Below, one piece after another: positions 32,024-40,744 of a stretch of DNA of 64,000 bases (position 1 is the first letter of the stretch; the number at the start of each line of letters is the position of its first letter). The DNA is taken from positions 62,001 to 126,000 of the forward strand of contig CAINDP010000138.1 of the NCBI GenBank assembly GCA_903847405.1, in the 5' to 3' direction. Origin of the DNA: an uncultured Myxococcales bacterium (GTDB lineage Bacteria; Myxococcota_A; UBA9042; DTJE01). The translations under genes and the position numbers were made by a program. The notes under the pieces were generated by a model. That model was not told where the DNA came from. It searched no databases and saw nothing but the letters and a program-made list of their open reading frames with translations.

Positions 32024-33367
32024 CTACGTCCCCGGGTGGAGGCGACCCAGCGAGCGCAGCAACTTCAACCGCGCAACCTCGATTTCCAGTTCGGCCTGGA
32101 TGACGCTGGTCCGGGCCTGCACCATCGTCGCCTGGGCGTCCGCCACCTCGGTCACGTTCCCGGACCCGATGGCATAGCGCGCCTCCGCCAGGTCCAGCGT
32201 CTCCCGCGCGGCCGCCAGCAGCGCCTGGGCCGGGGCCTGCTTGTCCCGGGCCTCCCGCCAGCCGACTTCCGCGTTTTCGACCTCGGCGCGGATGGAGTTC
32301 TCCAGGCCGACGAGGTTCGCCTTCAGGGCCCGCACGTTCGCCTGGGATTCCTTCGCGGTGGCGTTGGCAGCCACGATGCCGGACACCAGCCCCCAGTTCA
32401 ACGAAGCCCCGACGTACCAGTTCCACGCCAGGTCCTGGACCTTGAACCCCGTGTATGTCAGCCCCGCGTTGGCCCCCAGGGTCGGGAAGAAGCCTCCCCG
32501 GGCCGCGGCGACCTGGGCTTCGGCCGCCTTGATCTGCTCCTTCAGCCGCAGCAGTTCCGGCCGCCCGGCCATCGCCTCGCGGGTCGACGCCTCCAGATCC
32601 TCGGCGCCGGGCGGTTCCGAGGATGCGGGACGGACCAGCACGACCCGGCCCAGCCCGGGCTTTCCCATGGCCGTTCCCAGGGCGATCTGCGCCGTCCGCT
32701 CCCCGTTGACCGCAACCACCAGGGCCAGGTCGGCGCTGGCCAGGTCGGCCTGGGCCCGGGTCACGTCGATGCGCGGCCGCAGGCCGGCGTCCACCCGGCC
32801 CTGGGCGGCCGCCAGGTGTTCCGTCATCTGCCGTTTCGACTCCTGGGCGGCCTCGACGGTCTGTCGGGCCGCGATGGCCTGGAAGTAGGCCTGGCCGACC
32901 TGCAGCCACGTGTCCTCGATGGTCGATCGCACGGTCGCCTCGGCCGCCCGGTTCTGCGCCCTGGCCGCGTCGTAGGGCCCCAGCGTGCGCCCGAAGTCCC
33001 AGATCGTCTGCTGCAGGCCCAGGGACGCCGAGTAGTTGTCGTAGGACGTTCCCGAGGTTCGCGTCGTGGCGGCCTGGACCGTCCCGTTGGCGGTGTAGTC
33101 CGGCGTCGCGCTGTTCTGCGTGGCCCGCCTGTATCCGACCGAGGCCGTCACCTGGGGCAGGAACCCCGTGACCGCGGCGTCCACGCCGTAGCCCGCCGCC
33201 GCGTGGGACGCCACCGACGACGCCACCGCCGGGTTCGATTCCAGCGCGATCCGGATGGCCTGGTCGAGGGTCAGGACGTCGTCCTGGGCCCGCACGACCG
33301 GGGCCGCCACCAGGACCGCGGCGAAGGCCAGGGCCGCGAAGGGCCGCGTCGATACCTGGAGTTCCAT
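32024..33367 (-). CDS. TolC-family outer-membrane efflux protein
   Basis: A 447-residue outer-membrane channel subunit. ATG at 33367 follows GGAGGAGG; a signal peptide ends near VVRAQDD. The two-fold repeat of the family is visible: LTLDQAIRIALESNPAV then a beta segment and long helices (AARAQNRAAEATVRSTI; GRVDAGLRPRIDVTRAQADLA), repeated as LRLKEQIKAAEAQVAAARGG and AEARYAIGSGNVTEVADAQ. It diverges from the sigma factor-MacAB operon and is the natural exit duct for that pump. Confidence 0.9.
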   Translation of the reverse strand: MELQVSTRPFAALAFAAVLVAAPVVRAQDDVLTLDQAIRIALESNPAVASSVASHAAAGYGVDAAVTGFLPQVTASVGYRRATQNSATPDYTANGTVQAATTRTSGTSYDNYSASLGLQQTIWDFGRTLGPYDAARAQNRAAEATVRSTIEDTWLQVGQAYFQAIAARQTVEAAQESKRQMTEHLAAAQGRVDAGLRPRIDVTRAQADLASADLALVVAVNGERTAQIALGTAMGKPGLGRVVLVRPASSEPPGAEDLEASTREAMAGRPELLRLKEQIKAAEAQVAAARGGFFPTLGANAGLTYTGFKVQDLAWNWYVGASLNWGLVSGIVAANATAKESQANVRALKANLVGLENSIRAEVENAEVGWREARDKQAPAQALLAAARETLDLAEARYAIGSGNVTEVADAQATMVQARTSVIQAELEIEVARLKLLRSLGRLHPGT

Positions 33368-33448
33368 GAAACCTCCTCCCGTGCTCGGAACCGGCCCGAT
33401 GCCGCTGGACACCGGGACTCGAAACGGGGACAGTCCACGCAGGCGATT

Positions 33449-33482
33449 CGTTAGCAGGGTCCGTTCAAGGCGTCCACTAACG
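33449..33482. promoter_or_regulatory. Inverted repeat CGTTAG/CTAACG between tolC and the sigma-factor gene
   Basis: Perfect 6-bp arms lie 22 bp apart in a 135-bp divergent spacer, placed to serve both genes. They could be -10-like elements of back-to-back ECF promoters or an operator; the ECF target sequence is unknown. Confidence 0.3.
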
Positions 33483-33502
33483 ATCCGCCATCCCCGACTG
33501 TC

Positions 33503-34132
33503 ATGGCTACGGAGGTCGCGCCAACCGTGCGGATGCCCTGGATGGACAAGACTGCACACGAGGACGCACCCGCCGGCGACGCATCGCTGGTCGAAAGGAT
33601 GCGCGACGGCGACCGCCAGGCGGCCTCGGTGCTGGCGGCCCGGTACCTTCGTGCCGCCTACGTGGTGGCGCTGGCCGTGCTGGGCAACCGGCACGATGCC
33701 GAGGACGTGGCCCAGGAGGCCTTCGTGGTGGCGATCGAGCGCATCGAGGACTGCCGGGAGCCCGACCGGTTCGCCGGGTGGCTGATGACCATCGTCCGGA
33801 ACCGCTCGAAGAACCTCCGGAATGCCCTGCCGGCCCGGCGGGCGGTCCCGTGGGACGACGACTCCCTGGCCGAGGGGATGCGCGGCCCGGACCCGGTGGA
33901 GGATTCCGAGCGGCGCGAGGCCGCGGACCGCCTTCTGGCGGGTCTGGCGACCCTTGCCGAGCGCCAGCGGGAGGTGGTCCTGCTGCATGACCTGGAAGGC
34001 TGGCGGCACGCCGAGATCGGTGCGGCCCTGGGCCTGTCCGAAGGCATGTCGCGCCAGCACCTGTTCGCCGCGCACCGGTTGCTGAGGGAGCGCCTGTCCC
34101 GGACGGCGCCCGAGGGAGGGTCCGATGGATGA
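33503..34132 (+). CDS. ECF-type RNA polymerase sigma factor
   Basis: A 209-residue sigma-70 family factor. Region 2 is GDRQAASVLAARYLRAAY with the core-binding and -10 segment HDAEDVAQEAFVVAIERIED; region 4 is LAERQREVVLLHDLEGWRHA with the recognition helix around IGAALGLSEGMSRQH. The start is uncertain: ATG 33503 lacks a good ribosome site, and ATG 33533 or 33542 are possible. The stop overlaps the next gene by 8 bases, the usual coupling of an ECF factor with its anti-sigma partner. It probably activates its own operon and perhaps tolC. Confidence 0.88.
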   Translation: MATEVAPTVRMPWMDKTAHEDAPAGDASLVERMRDGDRQAASVLAARYLRAAYVVALAVLGNRHDAEDVAQEAFVVAIERIEDCREPDRFAGWLMTIVRNRSKNLRNALPARRAVPWDDDSLAEGMRGPDPVEDSERREAADRLLAGLATLAERQREVVLLHDLEGWRHAEIGAALGLSEGMSRQHLFAAHRLLRERLSRTAPEGGSDG

Positions 34133-34460
34133 GGAACGACTGGACTTCAGTGCCCTGGACCCCTCCGTGGACGCCGACCGCTGGAACCGGATCGTCGATT
34201 CGGTGGCGACCCGGGGCATGGCAGCACGCCGGGCAACTGCCGGCAGGCCCTCCGTGATGGACCTGCTGGCGGGATGGAAGCGGCCGGCCCTGGCCCTGGC
34301 GGCGGTCCTGGCCCTGGTCGCGGTGCCGGTGCTGCTGTTCGTCGAGCCCGCGGCGGAAGCCCCGCACACGGAGCGGGCGGAGGTCGCGCTGGCAGTCGTC
34401 GACTGGGCCTGGGCCGGCCAGTCCCAGGCGCTGGACCTCCTGGATACCGTGGAGAGGTGA
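34125..34460 (+). CDS. Probable membrane-anchored anti-sigma factor
   Basis: A 111-residue protein: an N-terminal acidic segment (LDFSALDPSVDADRWNRIVD), a basic stretch, one transmembrane helix (about residues 54-72, ALALAAVLALVAVPVLLF), and a short outer tail. There is no zinc-binding HxxxCxxC motif, so it is not a classical ZAS anti-sigma. The assignment rests on its position, the overlap with the sigma gene and its topology. The next gene starts 4 bp after its stop. Confidence 0.6.
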   Translation: MDEERLDFSALDPSVDADRWNRIVDSVATRGMAARRATAGRPSVMDLLAGWKRPALALAAVLALVAVPVLLFVEPAAEAPHTERAEVALAVVDWAWAGQSQALDLLDTVER

Positions 34461-34464
34461 ACCC

Positions 34465-34896
34465 ATGAACGTTTCGACCGGGCCGACAACCCGCCGCACC
34501 CGATGGCTGGCCGTCGCGGTTCTCGCCACGACCTTCGCCGCGGGGGGACTGGCCGGGGCGGGCCTCGCGCACCTCCACCGGGCTTGCCGGGCGGGCGACG
34601 GGGGATTCGAGTCCCACCGGATGCCTCCCCCTCTTGCCGATCTGGACCTGAGCGCGGAACAGCAGCAGCAGGTCCGGGTCATCCTGGACCGCTATCACCC
34701 GCGCCTCCAGGAGGCGATGCAGACGTCCTGGCCCCGGCTGAAGCCGGTGTTCGACGAGATGGCCGTGGAGCTCAAGGTCTTCCTGACCCCGGACCAGCGG
34801 GTCCGTTTCGACAAACGGCGCAAGGAAATGGAGGAACGGCGGTTCGGAGTCGGGGCGCATCCCGAGGACGTGCCGCCGGAAGGGAGGGTTCCATGA
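34465..34896 (+). CDS. Spy/CpxP-like periplasmic protein with LTxxQ motifs
   Basis: A 143-residue protein with an N-terminal hydrophobic helix (residues 14-34), then a mainly helical periplasmic part. LDLSAEQQQQVRVILDRYHP and FLTPDQRVRFDKRRKE are the paired LTxxQ-type motifs of the Spy/CpxP/ZraP group, which act as periplasmic chaperones or stress and metal sensors. It lies between the anti-sigma candidate and the pump genes, suggesting that it feeds envelope-stress or metal signals to the sigma switch. Its stop overlaps the macA ATG (ATGA). Confidence 0.72.
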   Translation: MNVSTGPTTRRTRWLAVAVLATTFAAGGLAGAGLAHLHRACRAGDGGFESHRMPPPLADLDLSAEQQQQVRVILDRYHPRLQEAMQTSWPRLKPVFDEMAVELKVFLTPDQRVRFDKRRKEMEERRFGVGAHPEDVPPEGRVP

Positions 34897-36086
34897 AACG
34901 CGTGTGGATCGGGATCGCGGTCCTCGCGGTCGTCGGGGTCGGGGCCTGGCTGGTCTTTGGCCGGACGGCGGCACCGGCGCCCGGATCGCAGTACGAAACG
35001 GTGGAAGCCTCGAAGGGACCCGTCCTGGCCCGCGTCACCGCCACGGGCGCCCTGGCCGCGACCGTGACGGTCGTCGTCGGAACGCAGGTGTCGGGGCGCG
35101 TGCAGGAACTGCTGGCCGACTTCAATTCGCCCGTGAAGAAGGGGCAGGTCGTCGCCCGGATCGATCCCCAGATGATCCAGGGCGACCTGGAACAGAAGCG
35201 CGCGAACCTTCTGGCCGCCCAGGCGAACGTCGTCCGGGCGAAGGTGACGGCCGAGGACGCCGCCCGGCAGTTCGAGCGGGCCAAGGCGCTGCTGCCGAAG
35301 AAGTTCGTGTCCGAAGCCGACGTGGACACCGCCCGGGCGAACGCCGACGCGACGAAGGCGGCCGTCCAGTCGGCCCAGGCGACGCTGGCACAGGCCCGGG
35401 CCTCGATGAAGCAGGCCGAGGTCAACCTGGCCTACACGACCATCGTGTCTCCCATCGACGGCGTGGTCATTTCGCGGAACGTGGACGTCGGCCAGACCGT
35501 GGCGGCAGCGTTCCAGGCGCCCACCCTGTTCACGATCGCCGAGGACCTGCGCAAGATGCAGGTCCACTGCAACGTGTCCGAGGCCGACGTGGGCAAACTG
35601 AAGCCCGAAATGACCGCGACCTTCACCGTGGACGCGTGGCCGACCCAGCGCTTTTCCGGGACGATCCACGAGGTCCGCTTCGCGCCCCAGACCCTGCAGA
35701 ACGTCGTGACCTACGACGCGGTCATCGACGTGGACAACCCCGAACTGAAACTGAAGCCCGGGATGACCGCCAGCGTAACGGTGGTGGTCGCCGAACGCCA
35801 GGATGTCGCGCGGGTGCCGAACGCCGCCCTGCGCTTCCGGCCCTCCGCCGACCTGCAGAAGCAGATTCCGGCAGCGATGAAGTCCGACACGGCTCCCGAT
35901 CGACGGATGGTCTGGGTGCTCCGCGAGGGGACGCCCGAGCCGGTCACGGTGCGCGTGGGCATCACCGACGGGACCCTCACCGAGGTCGTCGAGGGGGCGG
36001 TGCAGCCGGGCGAAAAACTGGTGTCGGACCTCATCGGCGGGAGCAGCACGCCCAGCAATGCGGCCCCGCGCATGCGGCCGTTCTAG
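34893..36086 (+). CDS. macA: MacA-type periplasmic adaptor of an ABC efflux pump
   Basis: A 397-residue membrane fusion protein. ATG at 34893 follows GGGAGGG. An N-terminal anchor helix (residues 4-22) precedes a barrel-sandwich half (VSGRVQELLADFNSPVKKGQ), a helical hairpin rich in Ala, Gln and Glu (about 105-185), the second lipoyl-like half (IVSPIDGVVISRNVDVGQTV), a beta-barrel domain and a membrane-proximal domain. This is the MacA/RND-MFP arrangement. It links the downstream ATPase/permease to TolC. The substrate is unknown; MacAB pumps export macrolides, lipopeptides or peptides. Confidence 0.9.
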   Translation: MKRVWIGIAVLAVVGVGAWLVFGRTAAPAPGSQYETVEASKGPVLARVTATGALAATVTVVVGTQVSGRVQELLADFNSPVKKGQVVARIDPQMIQGDLEQKRANLLAAQANVVRAKVTAEDAARQFERAKALLPKKFVSEADVDTARANADATKAAVQSAQATLAQARASMKQAEVNLAYTTIVSPIDGVVISRNVDVGQTVAAAFQAPTLFTIAEDLRKMQVHCNVSEADVGKLKPEMTATFTVDAWPTQRFSGTIHEVRFAPQTLQNVVTYDAVIDVDNPELKLKPGMTASVTVVVAERQDVARVPNAALRFRPSADLQKQIPAAMKSDTAPDRRMVWVLREGTPEPVTVRVGITDGTLTEVVEGAVQPGEKLVSDLIGGSSTPSNAAPRMRPF

Positions 36087-36094
36087 GAGGGACC

Positions 36095-36874
36095 ATGGCG
36101 ACCGGGGAGCAGCCCGCCGAACCCACCGTCCTCCTCCGCCTGGAGGGCGTCAAAAAGGTGTACAGCCTGGGCGACGGCATGGAAGTCCACGCCCTGCGCG
36201 GCGTGTCGCTGACCATCCGCGCCGGCGAGTTCGTCGCGGTCATGGGCGCCTCGGGGTCCGGAAAGTCCACGCTGATGAACCTGCTGGGGTGCCTGGACCG
36301 GCCCACCGCCGGGGCGTACTTCCTGGAGGGCCGGGACGTGTCCCGCCTGTCCCGCAACGAGCTGGCGGAAGTGCGCAACGGCACGATGGGCTTCGTGTTC
36401 CAGTCGTTCAACCTGCTGTCCCGGACCAGCGCCAAGGAAAACGTCGAACTGCCGCTGCTGTACGCGGGCGCCTCCACGAAGGTCCGCCGGGAGCGGGCGC
36501 TGGAGTCCCTGGGCAGGGTCGGGCTGGCGGACCGGGCCAACCACCACCCGAACCAGTTGTCGGGCGGCCAGCAGCAGCGCGTCGCGATCGCCCGGGCCCT
36601 GGTCAACCGGCCGCGGATCCTGCTGGCCGACGAGCCGACGGGGAACCTGGATTCGCGCACCAGCGTCGAAATCATGGCCCTGTTCCAGGACCTGGGCCGA
36701 TCCGGGATCACGGTGGTCGTGGTGACCCACGAGCCGGACATCGCCGCGTACGCCACGCGGGTCGTCGTCATGCGCGACGGCCGGGTGGTGGACGACCACG
36801 AACAGGTCCCGCTGACCGCCGTGCCGCCGCCGGCCATCGTCGAGGACGACGCCGTCGCGGGAGGTGCCCCATGA
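36095..36874 (+). CDS. MacB-type ABC transporter ATP-binding protein
   Basis: A 259-residue ATPase of the MacB/LolD group. Walker A is GASGSGKST (51-59), the Q-loop FVFQSFNLL, the signature LSGGQQQRVAIARAL, Walker B ILLADEPTGNLD and the H-loop VVVVTHEPD. ATG at 36095 follows AGGAGGGACC. In E. coli MacB the ATPase and permease are one chain; here they are two genes whose ends overlap (ATGA at 36871), as in many other bacteria. Confidence 0.93.
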   Translation: MATGEQPAEPTVLLRLEGVKKVYSLGDGMEVHALRGVSLTIRAGEFVAVMGASGSGKSTLMNLLGCLDRPTAGAYFLEGRDVSRLSRNELAEVRNGTMGFVFQSFNLLSRTSAKENVELPLLYAGASTKVRRERALESLGRVGLADRANHHPNQLSGGQQQRVAIARALVNRPRILLADEPTGNLDSRTSVEIMALFQDLGRSGITVVVVTHEPDIAAYATRVVVMRDGRVVDDHEQVPLTAVPPPAIVEDDAVAGGAP

Positions 36875-38100
36875 ACCCCTGGGTGACGTTCAAGGTCGCG
36901 TTGCGGGCCCTGCTGCGCAACAAGACGCGATCCGGCCTGACCATGCTGGGCATCGTCATCGGCGTGTCCGCCGTCATCGCCATGGTCGCCATCGGGGAGG
37001 GCGCAAAGGTCAAGGTCGCCCAGGCCTTCGACGCCATGGGCACGAACCTGCTGATCGTCATGTCGGGCTCGTCCCAGGGCGGCGGCATGCGCGGCGGCGC
37101 CGGTTCGATGCCGACGCTGACCTGGGGCGACCTGGCGTCGATCCGGACGGAGGTCTCGTCCGTGAAGTACGCGGCGCCGGTATGCCAGACGGCCGCGTCG
37201 ATCCAGAGCGACGAGCAGAACTGGACGACCTCGATCGTGGGCACCTCCCTGGACTACTTCGCCATCCGCAACTGGCCCATCGACAAGGGCACGCTGTTCT
37301 CGCAAGCCGACGCCGACGCGGGGGCGAAGGTCCTGGTGATGGGCACCACGGTGGCCGAAAAACTGTACGGCGCGGGGGTGGACCCGGTGGGCCGGACCGT
37401 ACGCGTCCGGGGCTCGCCCTTCCTGATCGTCGGCCTGCTGACGACCAAGGGGCAGTCGCCGATGGGCCAGGACTACGACGACGCGATCGTCATGCCGGTA
37501 ACCACGTTCCGGGCCAAGATCCAGGGCGGGCTGGCCCAGTACATCCCGGGCGTCGTGTTCGTGGGCGCGACGTCCGCCAGGACGACCTCCCGGGCCCAGA
37601 GGGACATGGAGGACCTGCTGCGGGACCGGCACCACCTTCAGGAAGGCATCGAAAACGACTTTTCGATCCGCAACCTCAGCGAACTGGCCGGCGCCAGCCA
37701 GCAGGGCACGCAGGTCATGACGACCCTCCTGGCGGCGGTGGCGGCCGTGTCGCTGCTGGTGGGCGGCATCGGCATCATGAACATCCTGCTGGTCAGCGTG
37801 ACCGAACGCACCCGCGAAATCGGGGTGCGCATGGCGATCGGCGCCAAGCCCCGGAACATCCTGGCGCAGTTCCTGGTCGAGGCCCTGACGCTGGCGGTGA
37901 TGGGCGGCCTGATCGGCATCGGCCTGGGCATCCTGGTCGCCGAGCGACTCGCGGCCAGTTTCCAGTGGCCCCTGCTGATCCGCGGGGACATCATCGTCCT
38001 GGCCGTCGGGTTCTCGGCCGCGATCGGGATCGGATTCGGCCTGTATCCCGCCTGGAAGGCTTCCCGCCTGGACCCCATCGAAGCGCTTCGATACGAATAG
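36871..38100 (+). CDS. MacB-type ABC transporter permease
   Basis: A 409-residue permease with the four-helix FtsX/MacB layout: an N-terminal helix (SGLTMLGIVIGVSAVIAMVA), a large periplasmic MacB_PCD domain (about residues 45-270) and three C-terminal helices beginning VSLLVGGIGIMNILLVSVTE. The coupling motif TREIGVRMAIGA faces the ATPase, and the end YPAWKASRLDPIEALRYE is typical. These proteins work as mechanotransmitters that push substrate from the periplasm through TolC. It ends 3 bp from the stop of the converging gene. Confidence 0.93.
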   Translation: MNPWVTFKVALRALLRNKTRSGLTMLGIVIGVSAVIAMVAIGEGAKVKVAQAFDAMGTNLLIVMSGSSQGGGMRGGAGSMPTLTWGDLASIRTEVSSVKYAAPVCQTAASIQSDEQNWTTSIVGTSLDYFAIRNWPIDKGTLFSQADADAGAKVLVMGTTVAEKLYGAGVDPVGRTVRVRGSPFLIVGLLTTKGQSPMGQDYDDAIVMPVTTFRAKIQGGLAQYIPGVVFVGATSARTTSRAQRDMEDLLRDRHHLQEGIENDFSIRNLSELAGASQQGTQVMTTLLAAVAAVSLLVGGIGIMNILLVSVTERTREIGVRMAIGAKPRNILAQFLVEALTLAVMGGLIGIGLGILVAERLAASFQWPLLIRGDIIVLAVGFSAAIGIGFGLYPAWKASRLDPIEALRYE

Positions 38101-38103
38101 CCG

Positions 38104-40170
38104 TCAGAGGATCGGCCGAACTGGCGGACGCAGACGAAGCCCCGCAGGCGGAGCCTCCACGCGGAACGGCACGGGCACCCGGCCCGGGAACAGGGCTGGC
38201 GGCAGCGCGGCAGAATGTCGCGACGCCTCCTGCGGACACGGTCCCCACTGATCCGGCGCCACCAGCAGGCACGAACACGCGGGCACCTGGATGGGCGCCA
38301 GGTAGGCCTGGATCGCGGTGGCGTCCCACGTCATCGGCACCGACCCGAACAGTTTCAGCAGTTCGCCCTCGACGGGAACCCCGGCCGTCCGGCAGCCGGC
38401 CAGGCGCGACGGCTGGGTCGTGTCGGGCACGGCGACGATGCAGTACCGGTCGGCGGTGCCCGTCGCCGCGTCGCCCCAGAAGTCCAGCGCAGCCGCCAGG
38501 ACCGCGTAGGGCTGGCTGGCGTCGATGACGACCTCGACGCCCTCCCTCAGCCGTGCAACGACGGTCGCGTCGATGCTGACCAGCGCCTGGGTCGCCAGCA
38601 TCCCGGCGCCCCGCGGCGGACCGAACGAGTTCACCTCGACGCGCGTCGAGAAGCCGTCCTTCTTCAGCGCGGCGGACGTGAAGGTTCCGTACAGCGGGTA
38701 CCGGGTCTCCCCGTCCCACACGCTTTCGTTGGCGACCGCGGCGGACGGAGCGGCGGTCCCGGCCGCGTTCAGGAGTCCCCGGAACCGGATCTCCATGCGC
38801 CGGGCCTGGCCACCCGCGAAAAACCCCGTGGGCGGACGGCAGGTCGCGGGGGACTCGGTGGGCGGCGACGCCTGCAACCGGAACACCTCGGACTCGAACC
38901 CGGCAAACTGGGTCGGGTAGGCGCCGTTCATATGGCTGAAGGTCAGGTCCGCCGACGGCACGTCCACCGAATTGGCCGAGTATCCATAGATCAACCCGCC
39001 GTGGCCGAAGCCCTGGCCCGCCGGCGTTTCGAACCGCGTCATGCCCAGCCCGTAGTCCGCCGCGTCGCCCAGGATGGTGCACGGCGGGAACTGCATCATC
39101 GCGTCCAACGAGGCCCGCGACAGCAGTTCCCCGCGGACCACGGCCCGCAGGAACCGCACCATGTCGTCCGTGGTCGTCACCAGGCCGCCCGCGGTCCAGG
39201 CCACCGACGGATGGAACAGGTTGGCGCAGTCCAGGAGGTGGTCGCTGACGAACATCTCGGGGGGAATCACGCCGACCAGTTCCGGCGGGACCCCCAGGTC
39301 CGCGAACGCCGGTCGCGGGTCCATGTAGCCATGGGCCAGCAGCGGATCCGCAGCACCCCCCATGTCCAGGTAGGTGTGCGCCAGGCCCAGCGGGGCGGCG
39401 ACACGATCGCGGATCTCGTCCGCCACCGCGCGCCCCGTCACGGCCTCGATGACCATCCCGACCAGGATGTAGTTCGTGTTGGAGTACAGGCACTGGCTGT
39501 CGGGCGGGAACGCGAGGGGCAGTTTCGACACGTAGGACAGCAGCCGATCGGGGGCCATGGGCTTGTCGGGCGACGAAAGGATGTCCAGCCACATGGACTG
39601 ATCGACCAGGTAGTCCTGGATGCCGCTGCGCATGCCCAGCAACTGGCGGATCGTGATGTCCTTCCAGGCGTCGTAGCCCTTCACCCACTTCCCCAGCGGG
39701 TCGTCGATGGACAGGACGCCCGCTTCGGCCAACAGCAGGATCAGCGCGGCCATCACCGGCTTCGTGCTGCTGCCCACCCGGAAGGCCGCCCCCGCCGGCA
39801 TCGCTTCCCCGGTCTGGAGGACCTGGACGCCTGCGACCCCCGACCAGCGCCGGGCCCCGGCCAACTGCACCGTCAGGGCGGCGTTGGTCTCGCCGCTGAA
39901 CTGGAGGTACTCGTCCAGCAGGGACTGCAGGTGCAGGGCCAGCATCGGGTCCACGGGGACGAACCCCGGATCGGTCCCGGCATCGGACGGCCCCGGTTCA
40001 TCGACCGCATCCTCCGGGAGCAGGTCCGGACCGCCCGTTTCGGCCGACAGGTCCCCGAATGCGTCGGTCACGATCGCCGGGGAGCGGGTCGCGGAGGCAC
40101 ACCCCGCGACGTCCCAGGCCCCGATCGCGACCAGCACGACCCAACCCGCCACATTCGCCCGCACACCCAC
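38104..40170 (-). CDS. Beta-lactamase-fold serine hydrolase lipoprotein
   Basis: A 688-residue predicted lipoprotein. The GTG start at 40170 lies six bases after GGAGG; the signal peptide ends DVAGC (Cys24) and an acidic linker follows. Residues about 80-420 are a class C beta-lactamase/DD-peptidase-like domain with SxxK in VGSSTKPVM (Ser134, Lys137), YxN in YSNTNYILVG, and the third motif as GHGG. The class includes carboxypeptidases, esterases and beta-lactamases; no activity can be chosen. The remaining 250 residues contain beta-rich segments of unknown type and paired cysteines. Confidence 0.82.
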   Translation of the reverse strand: MGVRANVAGWVVLVAIGAWDVAGCASATRSPAIVTDAFGDLSAETGGPDLLPEDAVDEPGPSDAGTDPGFVPVDPMLALHLQSLLDEYLQFSGETNAALTVQLAGARRWSGVAGVQVLQTGEAMPAGAAFRVGSSTKPVMAALILLLAEAGVLSIDDPLGKWVKGYDAWKDITIRQLLGMRSGIQDYLVDQSMWLDILSSPDKPMAPDRLLSYVSKLPLAFPPDSQCLYSNTNYILVGMVIEAVTGRAVADEIRDRVAAPLGLAHTYLDMGGAADPLLAHGYMDPRPAFADLGVPPELVGVIPPEMFVSDHLLDCANLFHPSVAWTAGGLVTTTDDMVRFLRAVVRGELLSRASLDAMMQFPPCTILGDAADYGLGMTRFETPAGQGFGHGGLIYGYSANSVDVPSADLTFSHMNGAYPTQFAGFESEVFRLQASPPTESPATCRPPTGFFAGGQARRMEIRFRGLLNAAGTAAPSAAVANESVWDGETRYPLYGTFTSAALKKDGFSTRVEVNSFGPPRGAGMLATQALVSIDATVVARLREGVEVVIDASQPYAVLAAALDFWGDAATGTADRYCIVAVPDTTQPSRLAGCRTAGVPVEGELLKLFGSVPMTWDATAIQAYLAPIQVPACSCLLVAPDQWGPCPQEASRHSAALPPALFPGRVPVPFRVEAPPAGLRLRPPVRPIL

Positions 40171-40199
40171 TCGGTCCTCCGCCGCCCCCGGGACGCGCA

Positions 40200-40228
40200 A
40201 TCCTAGCCCCAGGACCGTGCCGGGCCAA
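40200..40228 (-). promoter_or_regulatory. Sigma-70-type promoter for the serine-hydrolase lipoprotein
   Basis: On the minus strand TTGGCC and TAGGAT are 17 bp apart, with a predicted start about 22 bases before the GTG. Confidence 0.4.
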
Positions 40229-40302
40229 GGGGCACTCGAATAACCGCCGCGATCGGTCGTCCAAGGGGTCGCCGGCGGGGGCTGGAGCGCGACGATTCAT
40301 CG

Positions 40303-40332
40303 TTGACAGCATCCCCCCGGGTTGGGCACACT
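40303..40332 (+). promoter_or_regulatory. Sigma-70-type promoter for the tetrahaem cytochrome gene
   Basis: A perfect TTGACA is followed after 18 bp by CACACT; the predicted start is near 40339, about 27 bases before the ATG. Confidence 0.42.
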
Positions 40333-40365
40333 CGCGGGGTCTCGTACCCCCAGATGGAGGGAATC

Positions 40366-40734
40366 ATGGTTCAGAAGTCTTGGAAGGTGTTCGTGGGCGT
40401 CGTGACCGGTGCCCTGTTCCTGATGGCGACAGTCGCTTTCGCGGCGGGCGCCCCGGACAAGGCCGACCTGTCGAAGTACAAGGGCACCAAGAGCGCCGTT
40501 TCCCTGGACCACAAGATGCACGTCGACGCGAAGATTCCCTGCGCGACCTGCCATCACAAGGCCAAGGACGGCAAGACGGTCGCCTGCGGCGAGTGCCACA
40601 AGAAGGACGCCGACGGCGCGACGCCCTCGATCAAGGACTCCTTCCACAAGACCTGCAAGGGCTGCCACGACAAGGCCAAGAAGGACAAGGCCGACTCCAA
40701 GGCTCCGACCAAGTGCGGCGAATGCCACAAGTGA
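40366..40734 (+). CDS. Small tetrahaem class III (c3/c7-type) cytochrome c
   Basis: A 122-residue secreted cytochrome. ATG at 40366 follows GGAGGGAATC; the signal peptide is cleaved near AFAAGA. Four haem-attachment motifs are present: CATCH, CGECH, CKGCH and CGECH. Extra histidines (LDHKMHVDAK before the first motif and SFHKTC before the third) are likely distal haem ligands. The mature protein is very Lys-rich. It should shuttle electrons in the periplasm at low potential. No partner hydrogenase or reductase is nearby. Confidence 0.88.
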   Translation: MVQKSWKVFVGVVTGALFLMATVAFAAGAPDKADLSKYKGTKSAVSLDHKMHVDAKIPCATCHHKAKDGKTVACGECHKKDADGATPSIKDSFHKTCKGCHDKAKKDKADSKAPTKCGECHK

Positions 40735-40744
40735 CGGCCCGCTC

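Noticed and set aside
34125-34460. Zinc-binding (ZAS) anti-sigma factor
   Set aside because: No HxxxCxxC motif or other His/Cys cluster is present; only topology and position support an anti-sigma role.
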